From contig CM119270.1 in the NCBI GenBank assembly GCA_051294375.1, positions 5,850,027-5,914,026 of the forward strand: a stretch of 64,000 nucleotides of DNA. The letters run 5' to 3'. The translations under genes and the position numbers were made by a program. The notes under the pieces were generated by a model. The model saw only the letters and a program-made list of their open reading frames with translations. It did not search any database and had not been told where the DNA came from. Positions within the stretch are counted from its first letter, which is position 1, and each line of letters starts with the position of its first letter. Shown here in pieces: positions 11,832 to 23,684 of the stretch. This DNA is from Paraspadella gotoi. Taxonomy: Eukaryota; Chaetognatha.

Positions 11832-12779
11832 NNNNNNNNNNNNNNNNNNNNNNNNNNNNNNNNNNNNNNNNNNNNNNNNNNNNNNNNNNNNNNNNNNNNN
11901 NNNNNNNNNNNNNNNNNNNNNNNNNNNNNNNNNNNNNNNNNNNNNNNNNNNNNNNNNNNNNNNNNNNNNNNNNNNNNNNNNNNNNNNNNNNNNNNNNNNN
12001 NNNNNNNNNNNNNNNNNNNNNNNNNNNNNNNNNNNNNNNNNNNNNNNNNNNNNNNNNNNNNNNNNNNNNNNNNNNNNNNNNNNNNNNNNNNNNNNNNNNN
12101 NNNNNNNNNNNNNNNNNNNNNNNNNNNNNNNNNNNNNNNNNNNNNNNNNNNNNNNNNNNNNNNNNNNNNNNNNNNNNNNNNNNNNNNNNNNNNNNNNNNN
12201 NNNNNNNNNNNNNNNNNNNNNNNNNNNNNNNNNNNNNNNNNNNNNNNNNNNNNNNNNNNNNNNNNNNNNNNNNNNNNNNNNNNNNNNNNNNNNNNNNNNN
12301 NNNNNNNNNNNNNNNNNNNNNNNNNNNNNNNNNNNNNNNNNNNNNNNNNNNNNNNNNNNNNNNNNNNNNNNNNNNNNNNNNNNNNNNNNNNNNNNNNNNN
12401 NNNNNNNNNNNNNNNNNNNNNNNNNNNNNNNNNNNNNNNNNNNNNNNNNNNNNNNNNNNNNNNNNNNNNNNNNNNNNNNNNNNNNNNNNNNNNNNNNNNN
12501 NNNNNNNNNNNNNNNNNNNNNNNNNNNNNNNNNNNNNNNNNNNNNNNNNNNNNNNNNNNNNNNNNNNNNNNNNNNNNNNNNNNNNNNNNNNNNNNNNNNN
12601 NNNNNNNNNNNNNNNNNNNNNNNNNNNNNNNNNNNNNNNNNNNNNNNNNNNNNNNNNNNNNNNNNNNNNNNNNNNNNNNNNNNNNNNNNNNNNNNNNNNN
12701 NNNNNNNNNNNNNNNNNNNNNNNNNNNNNNNNNNNNNNNNNNNNNNNNNNNNNNNNNNNNNNNNNNNNNNNNNNNNNNN
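11832..12779. other. Assembly gap (948 N)
   Basis: Largest gap in the window. Confidence 0.95.
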
Positions 12780-12809
12780 GGGCTAAAGAGAAGTTTATCG
12801 TAGTCATGC

Positions 12810-12905
12810 CAGTCACGTCATGTTTATTTTATGTTCATCATGTTATATCACAAAAATACACGTGATGAAGCAGTCACTGCGGCGCAACACATTTGAATTA
12901 CCGTT
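12810..12905 (-). repeat. Interspersed repeat fragment with gcggcgcaac terminus
   Basis: 'cactgcggcgcaacacattt' and its surroundings are the reverse complement of 37453-37540. The shared parts are the 'gttgcgccgcagtgac' core, the 'cacgtgtattt' arm and the 'acggtaatt' flank. The same 10-bp terminus also bounds the short element at 23465-23684. Probably a dispersed transposon end. Confidence 0.7.
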
Positions 12906-13537
12906 CTGTTTTTTTTACAACCTTTCTTCTCTCTGACCTCTAATTCTTAGTTTCTCTGTTTTTTCCCGCCGATTCAGCCCTTTTAGGTTTTTACTCCTTT
13001 CTTCCCGTCTTTTTCCTTTTATTTATTTTCCTTTTTCCCCCTTTCCTTTACTCCCCCCTTCCTCCCCCTTTTCCCCCCAGAGTTAACGATCAACTTTGGC
13101 TCGCCTTTCTTCAAATGAGGACGATAAAACCGGCATCACAAACGTTGGAACAGACTCCAACGTCTAAGTGACTCTCGCCGTTTTGGGGGGAAAGTCATTC
13201 TCGCAATCATTTCGTTTTACGGTTAGAGATCTCTTCGATTCAAAGGCGGAGTCGACGTGAGTCGTGTATCGACGGACATGTTCGTATTTTGACACATTTT
13301 ATACTTTTAATTATTAGATTATTATTTTCTCCTACGTACTCTCTTTCTCTCTTACGGTTTCACGTAACCAAAATATACCACCCAAATCTTTTTTTAACTT
13401 CTCCTTTGAGTTCTCATTTCTTTTATCACAGAGACACGTGATCCACGTCCAGAATTTCACTCTCGCTTTTCGACTCTGACTTCGAGAGGTCGCCGGGTGC
13501 GCGAATTTTAATACGCCTCCGTTTTCCTTGGATTTTT
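12906..13537. other. Non-coding stretch
   Basis: T/C-rich. It contains a perfect short stem, 'cgttgga' and 'tccaacg', around 13144-13163. No exon is recognised. Confidence 0.5.
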
Positions 13538-14286
13538 AGTCGGATCTGCTTCTCACGTCCCGACTCTTCTCCATTTTTTAGGTCCGTCGGTCCGCCCCCT
13601 CAATTATGTCGGGGCACACACTTTATAATCATGTCAGAAACAGTCGAATTAATGATATAATTATGCAAAAAAAATTGATGTCCGTCCGTCCGTCTGTCCC
13701 GTCCGTGCCGTCACCAGATCCTCCGTCCGTCCACTTGTAGCAAAAAAACTCCAATTACCCGTGATTGGATGATGGATTGGTATGAAATTTTTGTGTGGTG
13801 GGTAGAAACTGTGTGATTGGGAGATGGATATGAAGTTTCGAGGGGAATCGTGCGAGTGGAATTGGTTAAAATGGAAAAAACAACAAAAAATATATTTCAC
13901 TATTTGAACGCCAATTTGCCCTCCATGAGTGGATAGTGCAATTGACTTGAAACTTTTGTATGATGGTAGGGAAAGTGTGTGATTGAGCCGGATATACAAG
14001 TTTCGATGGAATCGTGCGAGTGAAATGAGTTAAAAATGGAAAAAACAAAAGTCATATTTACTGGAAGTATCTTTTACTTAAATTTACTCAATATTTTTTT
14101 GTTTATTAAAAATTGGATAGAATAAATCGAAATTGATTTTGTGTCGTGTGTAGGAAAGTATGCTGTGATAAAGCGGATAAAAATTTTTTGATGGAATGCG
14201 TATGGAGTGGAAAAAGAGTTCAAATTAGAAACCAAAAGACACATTTTCATTGAATTTTATTAAAGATTCTGCTCTCTCTCTCTCTG

Positions 14287-14318
<32 letters not shown>

Positions 14319-15499
14319 TGATTGGACCAAGCTTATGCTAATTGACGAAATTAATGCCAGTTGACCAAAGTTGCAAAGTTAACAAGTTTTGCCTGTTCGC
14401 ACCCAAATTAGCTAGTGATAAAATTATGCAGTTAACCAAATTTATGCCGGTTGACACCAATTATCTAAATTGATCAAATTCATGTCAGTTGAACCCAAAA
14501 TTATGTCAGTTGACCAAAATTTTTTTTATTGTTTCATTGTAGACGCCAAATTATGTCAGTTACCCAAATTTATGTATAGTTTGACCAAATTCATGCAGTT
14601 GATTAAATTGATGCAAGTTGACGCAAGATAGCTTATTACACCACTAATTATCGTTTGACCTGGAAATTGTAATGGGAGTAGAAAAGTGTGTGATTGAACC
14701 AGGAAACCAAGTTTCGGATGGAATTTTGAGTGGAATTGAGTTTAAATGGAAAAAACAAAAAACCTGTTTCACTAATTGATTATGCTTCTTTTTCCTTTTT
14801 CATATTATGTATATGCAGCGATGTATTAATTACAAAGTCAAATAATTAATCAGTAATCTAATCAATTAGTCCAAATTAATTAATCAATTAATCTTAAATT
14901 ATCAGTCAATCAATCCGTCCATCCGTCCCACCTTAGCAAAAAGCTCCAATCAACTCGTGAATTGGCTTGGATTGGATGAAATGAAATTTTGTGTGTGGTA
15001 GGAAGTGGTGTGATGAAAGCTGGATATAAAGTTTCGACGGAATCGTGTGAGTGGAAATGAGCTTTAAGTGAGAAAAACATAAGTCGCATTTACTAAATCT
15101 TTTAAGCTTATCTTAACCCAATAAGTATCTCTAATAATCAAAATTGGAGGAAAGATTGAGTTGCAAATTTTTTTTGTGTGGGTAGAAAAATGTGTTTCGA
15201 TGCTTGATATAAAGTTTCGGTGGAAACGTAAACGAGTGGAAATGAGTTTAAATAAAAAAATTATGAGTCACGATTTCACTTGAATCTTTTACTTATTCTT
15301 ACCACTAATAGATTCTAGATGAAGATTTTTGTAGGCTGGGTAAGGAAAGTGTGTGAAAAAGCTAGATTAACTAAATTTTGACAGGAATGTGCAGCTGAAA
15401 TGAGTTTAAAATGAAAAAAAAAAAAAAGTCCACAATTTACTTGAAGCAGAAAAATGATACACGTTAAAAAAATATAAAAGATAAGGATCGTCGCAATGC

Positions 15500-15581
<82 letters not shown>

Positions 15582-16229
15582 CGAGAGCAGCTAAGATGAG
15601 CAGATAGGATCGTCGCAATTTCAAGAGACGAGAGAGAGAGAGAGAGTGAGAGAGAGAGCACGAGCACGAGAGAGATGAGAGAAGATAGAACTTGGATGAG
15701 AAGAGAGTACCGAAGATTAGAAAAATTTAGCTGAATAAAAAAGTGTTATTATTTCATCACTGAATAAAAATACTGTACAAATACTTACAAAATACATAAA
15801 ATTGATAAATTATTATTCCGATAAGACATTGTTTTAATCACATCTGCAATATAATCTAGTAAGCCTAATATCTAGAAGGCGGGCCAAATTGGACACTTTT
15901 TATAACTTCTAGTTCTCTTTAATTTTTTTTTTCTTTTCTACTAAATGATTTCAATTAACTTTTGAATTAGTTCATTGGTTGTTGCACTGAAGCTTTTTTA
16001 AATATTTATTAATCATATAATAATATATAAAGTTATTTGACGGAATTGGTGCCAGGGAGAAATGAGTTTAGATGGAAAAAACCAAGTCACATTTACCTTG
16101 AATCTTTACATATTCAATGATTACTAATAAATGTTTTAAATTAATTAATGATTAATTAATTAATTAATGTGAAAAAAATGATGCCAAGTTAAAAAAATCT
16201 GAAAAAAGAAAATCTCGCAATTGCAGAAA

Positions 16230-16278
<49 letters not shown>

Positions 16279-16519
16279 AGAGTGAGAGAGAGAAGAGAGA
16301 GAGAGAAGGAGACATAAAAATAAATGGAGATATTTGTTTGTTTTTGATAAAATGTAAACAAAACATATTTAATAACTGTCCTAACCCCAATTTTTTTAAG
16401 GAATCGATGATGATAAGTTGAATATACAATTAACAATTAATTTTACATATTAAAATTAATTAATTAATTAATTAATCGATTAATAATTAATTAATTAATT
16501 ATCGTGGGCAGATCCGACT
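13538..16519. mobile_element. Large element with 12-bp inverted ends and repeated internal monomers (copy 1)
   Basis: It begins 'agtcggatctgc' (13538-13549) and ends with the reverse complement 'gcagatccgact' (16508-16519). A second copy with matching ends lies at 45299-46075. Just inside the left end both share the gtccgtccgtc stretch and 'caccttagcaaaaa'. The interior holds several degenerate monomers of about 190 bp ('gtgtgattgagctggatata', 'aatgagtttaaatggaaaaa') near 13740, 13920, 14120, 14680, 14940, 15150 and 15320, together with GATT and TTAA simple repeats and GA tracts. No transposase frame is visible. The motif 'tttgctcaaa' follows the right end in both copies, so the true boundary may lie slightly further out. 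Confidence 0.75.
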
Positions 16520-17204
16520 GTTTGCTCAAAACTTGTTTTTTTAACATTTAACTATTTATACACCAGTGCGCGTTTTAAATGCTCTTGTTTAATTTCACCG
16601 TTTTCTCAATTGAATAATTTCAATCTCACATTCACTTTTTTTAAAAATTGCGCATAAAATTTCGCTCAGTTTTCTGCAACTTGTTCATCTGTTTGCACCA
16701 ACGTGTTTCACCGGTTTTTCTGCTGACGTTTATCGTCTTCCGCTCTGTTTCTTTCCCCTTTTACTCTCGTCACGAGAGGTTGCTAGAAACTTTATTTAAA
16801 ATATATATTTTTTATATTAATATATATATTTTTTTTTTTTTTCAAATGAACAAGGTACCATTTTATATATTTTTTAAAAATTTTTTTCAGTTTTTCTTTA
16901 AATATTTACTTCTTATATCCCTTTTTCTAATTTTTTTTCTTTTCCTCCTCTTCCTTCTTATTCCTCTTCTTCCTCCTCCTTCTCTTCCTCCCTCAGCCCG
17001 GTCTTGCTCATGTGCCTTGAGTACCCGCTTTTTTTTCTCCTGTGCTTCCATTATTTAGGTTTAATTTTTTTTTTAAATTTAAAACAATGCTTCAGAATAT
17101 TGTTCATTTCTTTTTAATTACAGATTTATATAAGCGGTTCAGTAACTGAATACTTTTTTTAACTGCAAATAATACTTATTAAAAAATAGATTTCAATTGT
17201 AATT
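16520..17204. other. AT-rich stretch
   Basis: T-rich, including a TA run at 16800-16830 and a pyrimidine-rich block at 16920-17000. No supported exon. Confidence 0.5.
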
Positions 17205-17369
17205 CTTTTAGATTTCGTAGATCTTTTGACAACGAAGCATCGTCTTGAATTTTCCGTCGCGATTTTTTTCTCTGTGAAAGAAAAGTTGAAAGTCACGTGA
17301 AAGTCGGAGGATGAAAGGGAAACGAGGCCGAGTCACGGAGATGAAAGATGAGGAGGGAGATTTTGAAAA

Positions 17370-17590
17370 AAAGAGAGGAAAAGAGAAGTTAAAGGAGATG
17401 GTTGGTGGCAAGACATTTTTTTTTAAAAAGAGAGGAAGAGATAAGTTAAAGGTGATTGTTGGTGGCAAGACATTTTGTAAAAAAAAAAGAGAGGAAAAGA
17501 TAAGTTAAAGGAGATGGTTGGTGGCAAGACATTTTGTAAAAAAAAAGAGAGGAAAAGATAAGTTAAAGGTGATGGTTGGTGGCAAGACAC
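17370..17590. repeat. Minisatellite, about 57-bp unit, 4 copies
   Basis: Four tandem copies of 'gagaggaaaagataagttaa' plus 'ggtgatggttggtggcaaga' plus 'cattttgtaaaaaa', differing in A-run length and a few substitutions. Leu/Phe/Pro-rich open frames on the minus strand are by-products. Confidence 0.9.
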
Positions 17591-17969
17591 AAAGATAAAA
17601 GCGACTTTAAACACTGAGGAACCTTCAGGTTGAACGTTGATAACAAAATAACAACCGATAGAAGTCGGAGAAAAAAATTGTGTCGTTGTCCTTGGATTCG
17701 AGAAGAATAAAGGCTGGAGTGAAAGGAGTCATCAAAAGTTTCTTTGGTCTCGGCGCGTATCTGACAAAATCGCACGCCTTCGTAAACCCTCTTCCTAATT
17801 TTAAACCAATGTAGAGCAAAATCTTTGTCGGCCAACAAATTCCTCGCCCAGAAAAGAAAAGCAAGATGGCGTCGACTCTGCGTCGTATCTCGCCTTCCAA
17901 CGAGAGATGTTCTCTCCGCTCAATTCGTCCATTAGTCGATATCCGAAAGAGGATGGGGAATTTCCCATC

Positions 17970-18061
17970 GACGATAGAATGATGGAATGATGGAACGATG
18001 GAATGATGGAACGATGGAATGATGGAATGATGGAATGATGGAACGATAGAATGATGGAATG
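17970..18061. repeat. Minisatellite of gatggaatgatggaac units
   Basis: Tandem 8-bp subunits 'gatggaat' and 'gatggaac' alternate for about 90 bases. The minus strand reads as repeated Phe-His-His-Ser, which is repeat-driven. Confidence 0.9.
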
Positions 18062-18084
18062 TCATTAGCAAGACGCAACGAAGT

Positions 18085-18582
18085 TCACTTTCTCCTCCGC
18101 CGCTTTGCATGAGCGGCTTCGTTCTCCACAAAGGGCCCGTTGATCGAATCGAAAGGTCGAGAGACATCTTCTCTCATCGCGCCCTTCCAATCTTCCGTCG
18201 GGGAAACTTTTCCATCGCCTCGAAAATCAGGAAAATCCTCTGCGGCGTCATCGTCTTTGTATCCGTTGCCTTCGCGGCCGCTTCCGACGCCGCAACCGCC
18301 GCCGCAACCGACGCCGCAACCGACGCCGCAACCGCCGCCGCAACCGCCGCCAATTCTCATCCTAAACATGGAATGATCCTAAGCGACTCTCCCCAACGCT
18401 CTCGTCAACGCCGCCTCTTCCAACGGCTCTCGACAATCGACGAAGAAAGCGACGGAGAACAAAGCGGCGCCGGAGCGTTGCCTCAATTCGTTCTGGGCTT
18501 CAAAGGCCTCCAAGGGTCGTCCGAATCGACCCCGGAGTCGCTCGTCAACTCGTCGCACTTTGTGAGCGAGGATGCGGAGTAG
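18085..18582. other. GC-rich island with overlapping open frames on both strands
   Basis: An ATG at 18109 (+) opens a 157-codon frame to a stop at 18580-18582. Its C-terminal third is Ser/Glu-rich and protein-like, and an AATAAA lies near 18674. On the opposite strand an ATG at 18369 opens a 94-codon frame. That frame begins with a Gly/Cys repeat (GCGVGCGV), continues as a charged segment and ends in RRRRK at 18085. Both cross a CCGCAACCGACG-type minisatellite at about 18283-18350. Only one, if either, is likely translated and the sequence alone does not decide. No known domain is recognised. Confidence 0.35.
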
Positions 18583-18589
18583 GAGGTAG

Positions 18590-19011
18590 AAGCGTCGAGC
18601 GGTGAGGAAGAGGCAGGTTAAGGTCGTAGTGATGAGGACGTGGAGTAATTCCCTAAGTTTGTTTTAATTAATGAATAAATTATTTATTTATTTTTATCTG
18701 ATTTTTATTTGATTGGGGAGTATGTTTTTTTAGGTGACTGGGCAGTGGCCACAAGAAAAAGGACCAAAATGGATATTGTTGATTTTTTATGAGGTAAATT
18801 TATTTTTTTTCCAAGACGGTAGACGAAGGAAAGAGATTGTTAGTATTATAATAAATTCCCTTTTAAAAATAACTGGTTCATTTGCGACTCAATTTAAACT
18901 CGACCTCTTTCATATTGTGCAGCGGCGTCAGCGATGTTCGTTTTCGCGAGGGTAAGAAAATAACAAAAGGACTCACTTTGGTCAAACGATAAACGAATTT
19001 GACTCTCGGTT

Positions 19012-19052
<41 letters not shown>

Positions 19053-19499
19053 GTCTCCATCTCTCATCTCATCTTCTCATCTCTGGCGACATAATACCGA
19101 CAAACGGCCACAATCTAGCCTAAAAACTGGCCTAAAAAGGGGCCTTAAACTGGCCACGATGGATGAGCGAGGCGTAACATATTTTTTATTGACCTTACAC
19201 ACATGGCACACTACGATCGAACACGGCAAGACCTTTCCTCCTTTGTGTTCGATGTTCTTTTGTAAACTGATATGCAAACTGCGGAGCTTTCATTTTGGAG
19301 GGCCATCTGCCGAGATTCTTAATAACAAAAGTTCTCGTTATTTAAAGATACAAAAACAAACAAATTTATATTTAACAAATCACTCGTGGAGAATCACGTT
19401 TCATTAATTTGAATGCTTTCTAGTTCTCAATTAGAATTTAACAGCTGCTGATTCCCCAGCTGCTTTTCTGAAAACTGTTTTAGTGTTTTTTTTTTGTAA

Positions 19500-19500
<1 letters not shown>
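18590..19500. other. Non-coding stretch
   Basis: AT-rich with a CT microsatellite (19016-19050) and no convincing exon. Confidence 0.5.
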
Positions 19501-19627
<127 letters not shown>

Positions 19628-19799
19628 ACAGGATGAGGCGAAATTCGATGATTACAGTTTTTTCCCAAAGAGTTATGAAACGAACTCGCGAGCGAGCGAG
19701 AGAGAAAGAAAGATAAAAAGCCAGAGTGAGCAAGGAGGGTGAACGCGAGAGAGAGAGAGAGATACCGCCCAGCGCTTTATAACAAGACGTGCGGGAGCA

Positions 19800-21570
19800 A
19801 GGGGAAAAGATTTATTCTATTATCAAATTGAAAAAACTAAATTTTAAGGGAAAAATCGATTGTAAACAAATAAAATTATTTGAAAAATTATTTTTCATTT
19901 ATTTAAAAACGATTGAAAGATACATAAAAAAAAATAGTTACATTTTACATCAGAGGTCGCCAAAAACAAAACATATGAGCTAATTTTTATACGACAAGAT
20001 GTAAAAACTAAACGACCAAATTGAATGAATAAAAATTGAATAAATATATAAATGAATAGATTAATATCTAAACAAATTAAATAATAAATAAAATGACTGA
20101 CGGAATAATTAAATAATTGAATTAATAATCGAATAAAAGCACGATGAATGAATTGACCGTATCTACTAACGACCCACCGGCTCGGGCGGCCCAGAAGGCA
20201 CAACCGGTCGGGACGCCCCCATCTCTCTATTTCATTTTCCTCCCTGTACACTTCCTCCTCCTCCTCCCTCTCATCCTTCCCACCTTCACCTTTACCCCAC
20301 CCCCCCCACTACCCACCCATCCACCCCCATCGCCCCCCCCATCCCGTCCCCCCGTTAATCGTCGTCTCCCGAATGATCGAAGATTTTGCGTCACGGCAAA
20401 CTGCGAACGCAGTCAAATTTTCAAGCTCGGAGTCGAAACCCTAAGGTTCGCTCGCCGGAGTGCTAATGAACAGAGTCCTTGAGCGAGAATTGAGACTCGG
20501 ACATCAGACCGCAGCCGAACAAAACGGTCCGCGTTCAAAAGTTAATTCTATGAATCGGTAAGAAACGTGAGACCGAAGTTAAAAAAAATAAGCGTCCTTC
20601 CTAATCCAGAGTTTTAGGTTGAGATACAAAAAGTCAATTTAGGTCCGAAATTCGTTATCGTCGTCTTTGATTATATTTTTATTTAATTTGTTTAGTTAAT
20701 ATCATTTTTTTTTAAATTTTGACAGATTCTTCAATTTTTTAAAATCTTCAAAAAGTTGACCAATTGAATCATTATGTTTAACTTCTGTTAAAGAAAAAAA
20801 GAATATTCCGAAAAAGATTCAACGACCAAAGTAGCAATAAATTTTAAAGAAATCCGTCCTATCAACGTTTTGCTATTTGAAGAAAGATAAAAAGCCGCTT
20901 GAAAGAAAAAGTAGCCAGAGAACGAGCGTAAACAGGATGAAGAGAAAAAGTTAAGACGATGAAAAAAAAATGAAGGAGATAAAATGAAGAAAGAAGTAGC
21001 AGAAAAACGAGGAAAGATTTTTACTTAACACAATTTTTTTTTCTCTCTCTCTCTTTTATCGTGTGAAGATTTCTTTCATTCAAGCTTTTCGAGGTCTAGT
21101 TTTTTTATTTTGTTTTTGTTTTTTTAGATAAGATTGTTTTAGCACTTGAGAATAAGTCAATCGTTTTCGTCTACTCAACTGCGTTTTATTATGTTTTTTT
21201 TTCTTTACGGTCCAAAAGATTTTTAATTATTTTGTTTTTAATTAAAATTTATTTAATAAATTTTTAATCGTTTAATTTTCATTAAAATAATTTGAATTTC
21301 TTATGAAAGAACTGTCAAAATTTAATCCAATTTCAAATTGTAATTGTTTTCAATTTTGAATTGATAATTTACATGGCAAATTTTGATGCAAGTTCGTGTT
21401 GACAGCGGACTGACGAAATAGAGACAACTTTCTGTAGGAAATTCTCTAACGCTGATAGAAATACGATGTGATATGCGACTGTCGCAGTCGTTATCATCAG
21501 TTAACATATTTTTAAAATAAGTCATGACCGATTCAAGAAACTTTAAATTAAGACGGAAAGAAAACTTTTA
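19800..21570. other. AT-rich stretch with a C-rich patch
   Basis: Mostly AT-rich. A C-rich block (20245-20355) and a GC-richer patch (20356-20540) stand out. The minus strand at 21322-21525 has an ATG frame of 67 codons without recognisable features. No gene is called. Confidence 0.45.
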
Positions 21571-21572
21571 TC

Positions 21573-21768
21573 TTATTTATAGAGAAAAGAAAAAAAGAAT
21601 TTTTGTTTTGTTTACATACAACGAAATTTAATTCACAAAGAGAAAACGTACATGTTTCGGCTGGGTTATTAGCCGAAACATGTACGTTTTCTCTTTTTGA
21701 ATTAAATTTGGTCGTATGTAAACAAAACAAAACAAAATTATTTTTTTCTTTTCTCTATATTTATTTAA
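21573..21768. repeat. Long near-perfect inverted repeat (hairpin)
   Basis: Arms of about 90 bases (21573-21662 and 21671-21768) pair around an 8-base loop 'gggttatt' (21663-21670). The innermost 16 bp ('cgtacatgtttcggct' and its complement) are perfect. Further out the arms share 'gagaaaacgtac', 'aaatttaatt', 'gtttacatac' and 'tagagaaaagaaaaaa', with a few substitutions and indels. Transcription would give a long hairpin RNA. It could be a foldback MITE or an inverted duplication; no target duplication was identified. Confidence 0.9.
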
Positions 21769-22010
21769 ATAAATGTATAGAAAAAATCTTCTAGATTACG
21801 TAGTTATTTCTTTTTTATTCATATTGTTAGTAATGAATGCTGCTGTATCATTCTTAATATAAAAAAGAATTCTCATCGAACTATGCCATTTCAAACTAAT
21901 CTTCAATCGTCGATAGATTGTGAATGGAGGCTTCCCCTCGTGTTGAATAAACGAAACGTGACTGGAGACGGCCTCACCATCCAAATCTTGGTCCCCACTC
22001 CTTAACTTAC

Positions 22011-22067
22011 CTTGACGCCTCTGGTGATGATCACCGTCTCCATCTCTGCCGTCGGCGCTTCTCCCAT
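22011..22067 (-). CDS. 5' coding exon of an unidentified minus-strand gene (partial)
   Basis: ATG at 22067 (context cgaagATGG) opens a 19-codon stretch reading MGEAPTAEMETVIITRGVK. It ends exactly at a consensus donor AAG|GTAAGT (donor at 22010-22009) in phase 0. Upstream on the minus strand is GC-richer, GA-rich sequence with (CAACAG) repeats, compatible with a 5' UTR. No in-phase downstream exon was securely found at lower coordinates, so the product is unknown and the call rests on the start context, the donor and the residue composition. Confidence 0.45.
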
Positions 22068-22447
22068 CTTCGTTGCTGTTGCTGTTGCTGCAGTAGTTTT
22101 AATTAATCGCTTTTAATCCAAAAGTTGGAGCTGGAGTTGGATTTGGCTCGACGAGATGGAGAGCGAGATGAAGAGCAGGATAGAGAGCGAGACAATCCTT
22201 TCCCGGAAACGCCGACGACTTTCTCCCCTTTCTCTCTTTCTCCGTCACCTTCGCTCGCTCTCTCTCTCTCTCTCGCGCGTCGACGACTCTATCTCCCTCT
22301 GCGATTATTTCTTTATTATACTTAATCGCGCGACGTGAGTCCGAGAGAGAGCGAGACGCCGATTGCTATCTTTTTTTTATCTATCGACGCGAAGAGCAAG
22401 AAAGGGACTCACGTGAGAGAGAGAGAGAGACGCACGATGGAGGAGAG

Positions 22448-22485
<38 letters not shown>

Positions 22486-22720
22486 TTTAGGATCGAAATA
22501 GCACCCCAATGAGGAAGACAGGAAAAGTAAACTTTTAACCTAAATTTTTAGTTATAGTTATAGTATGCCTATTATAAGAACTAAAAAGAATTGAAATAAT
22601 AAGCAAGAATTGTGAGAACCGTTTAGAGCAATTTATTTTAAATAATTTACTTTCGAAATTCTTATTAAATTATCTTCATAATTACAATAAAATCCCGAAG
22701 AAAAATAATTTTTTCAGTGC

Positions 22721-22721
<1 letters not shown>

Positions 22722-22796
<75 letters not shown>
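22722..22796. repeat. (GA)n microsatellite
   Basis: About 75 bases of GA. Confidence 0.95.
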
Positions 22797-22797
<1 letters not shown>

Positions 22798-23129
22798 TCA
22801 GCCCATGAGATTTTTCGATCAAAAAGCACGCGCGTTCATATAACCTGCTTCTGCCTTTCGATCCGATTTTCGAAAAACTTTTCCAGAGTGATTTCTCAGC
22901 TCACGTTGTTTACCTCACGTAGTAACTCGTATGCGCGGTAAAAAGAAAAGTAATAACCATACAAAAAAATGTGTGCGTTTGCATAGATGGGAAGACTGTC
23001 GTTAATTCCGAGCTCTGTTGCTTTCCATTATTGCCCTGTTGTTACTTGGTTGTGGGCTAATGCTTCCTGACGAGGAATTTTAGTCGCCAACGCTGAGGTA
23101 GACAAAATACGTATACCGAAACGTATGTC

Positions 23130-23145
23130 CTCTCTCTCTCTCTCT

Positions 23146-23236
<91 letters not shown>

Positions 23237-23245
23237 TTCTCTCTC
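23130..23245 (+). repeat. (CT)n microsatellite
   Basis: About 115 bases of CT with two single-base interruptions. Confidence 0.95.
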
Positions 23246-23464
23246 GTGCAATACGTGATTCTTGGGTTTATGTTTAAATCAAATTGCACTCTAATAACTA
23301 GATGTCCTTCTTTATTTATTCTTTTATTTTTTAATGAAAGAATTCCAATCTGTGATTCAGTCTGTTTCCTTGGTTGTAAAACAGATCGTAAACTAACTTG
23401 GACACGTCACACTGCATATTAATGAATTGTTTACTAAGGCAACAAGGAACGGTTATAGCAAGGT

Positions 23465-23684
23465 GTTGCGCCGCATTACTTTTCTTTTTACTTATAATTA
23501 AAAACAAAAGGCGGCGCCAGTAGTCGCTTAGATTTGATTTTCAACAAATGAGCAACAATCTATAGGCAAGTTATAAGCGTTTTTAACATAAGTGGGACGG
23601 ACCGACGGACAGACATACCGACTGACCGACCGACCGACCGAAAAGTGACTTATAGAGTTGCTCCGCGAGTACTCGCGGCGCAAC
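23465..23684. mobile_element. 220-bp element with 10-bp terminal inverted repeats
   Basis: Left end 'gttgcgccgc' (23465-23474) and right end 'gcggcgcaac' (23675-23684) are exact reverse complements. A palindrome 'ccgcgagtactcgcgg' overlaps the right end, and 'gaccgacggacagacat' plus (GACC)n repeats lie inside. A related block in inverted order lies at 40296-40380 ('tcgcgagtactcgcggagca', then ggtcggtagtctgt). No transposase is present, so it is MITE-like or the 5' part of the LINE-related block that follows. Confidence 0.55.

Noticed and set aside
12780-12865. Coding frame running out of the 948-N gap
   Set aside because: The sequence belongs to the dispersed repeat also found inverted at 37453-37540.
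21548-21794. Two similar small proteins on opposite strands
   Set aside because: They mirror each other because the sequence is a hairpin; no independent coding evidence.
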